Source: Microbacterium sp. Clip185 (lineage in GTDB: Bacteria > Actinomycetota > Actinomycetes > Actinomycetales > Microbacteriaceae). From it: a stretch of 64,000 nucleotides of DNA. The notes under the pieces were generated by a model. That model was not told where the DNA came from and did no database searches. It was given only the letters and a program-made list of their open reading frames with translations. The stretch is from the NCBI RefSeq assembly GCF_028743715.1, contig NZ_CP117996.1, positions 930,001-994,000 of the forward strand, written 5' to 3'. Below, piece after piece: positions 63,971 through 64,000 of the stretch. Each line of letters begins with the position of its first letter. The first letter of the stretch is position 1. Position numbers and translations under genes: made by a program.

Positions 63971-64000
63971 TCAGAATCTGCCGCCGCTGCCGCCTCGGGA
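63971..64000 (-). CDS. 3' end of a probable TPM-domain protein (partial)
   Basis: Read on the minus strand, the last bases of the window encode SRGGSGGRF followed by TGA. This Gly/Arg-rich ending is typical of actinobacterial TPM-domain proteins, which are often found directly upstream of pspA. Only nine codons are visible, so the call is tentative. Confidence 0.45.
   Translation of the reverse strand, partial: SRGGSGGRF

Overview
The window is a stretch of high-GC (about 70% by eye) actinobacterial chromosome. MtrA-MtrB-LpqB, a long-form HPF next to SecA, PdtaS beside WhiB1, a SigR/RsrA-type pair, the fused 2-oxoglutarate enzyme Kgd and a GuaB1-type reductase are all actinobacterial. The repeats and small accessory genes suggest Microbacteriaceae, probably Microbacterium; the genus is inference. 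Coding density is very high, many genes overlap by ATGA/GTGA, and no tRNA, rRNA, CRISPR array, insertion sequence or prophage was seen.

Layout. 24-5337 (minus): a five-gene translationally coupled MoxR/DUF58/DUF4350/DUF4129/membrane-protein operon. 5487-11021 (plus): mtrA-mtrB-lpqB, comF, hpf. 11041-12989 (minus): a TPM-like coiled-coil protein and a PadR regulator. 13210-15996: secA. 16037-23207: lrp, alaA, an Rv3235-family protein, small conserved unknowns, an orphan CpaB/CpaE-like pair, pdtaS, whiB1. 23453-27654: membrane protein, bcp, rsgA-aroA, sigR-rsrA. 27731-31518: MprF-like aminoacyl-lipid protein coupled to a membrane esterase. 31579-36877: kgd and guaB1, divergent. 36901-38334: a repeat-bracketed AbiEi/nuclease-like gene. 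38335-45608: two CNNM/CBS proteins, Old Yellow Enzyme, NAD(P)HX dehydratase, GT87, thiamine-binding protein, MFS. 45618-48259 (minus): metY, metX. 48418-53435: SDR, unknown membrane protein, MFS, phosphoribosyltransferase, ung, GNAT. 53441-58362 (minus): complete oligopeptide/nickel-type ABC importer. 58480-61214: alpha/beta hydrolase, AhpD-like protein, tyrosine phosphatase, SIP-domain protein behind a candidate iron box. 61227-63937: GIY-YIG gene between palindromic repeats, HExxH protein, arginase-like protein, PspA, and the last codons of a probable TPM gene at the edge.

Themes. Many genes start 6-9 nt after a TANNNT hexamer, so leaderless transcription looks common and decides several start codons. 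Cell-envelope functions dominate (MtrAB, SecA, MprF, PspA, PadR, CNNM). The octamer GGATGCGG/CCGCATCC occurs roughly 70 times, far above expectation. Two stand-alone nuclease-like genes each sit between a different family of inverted repeats. These last two observations are the least explained features of the window.
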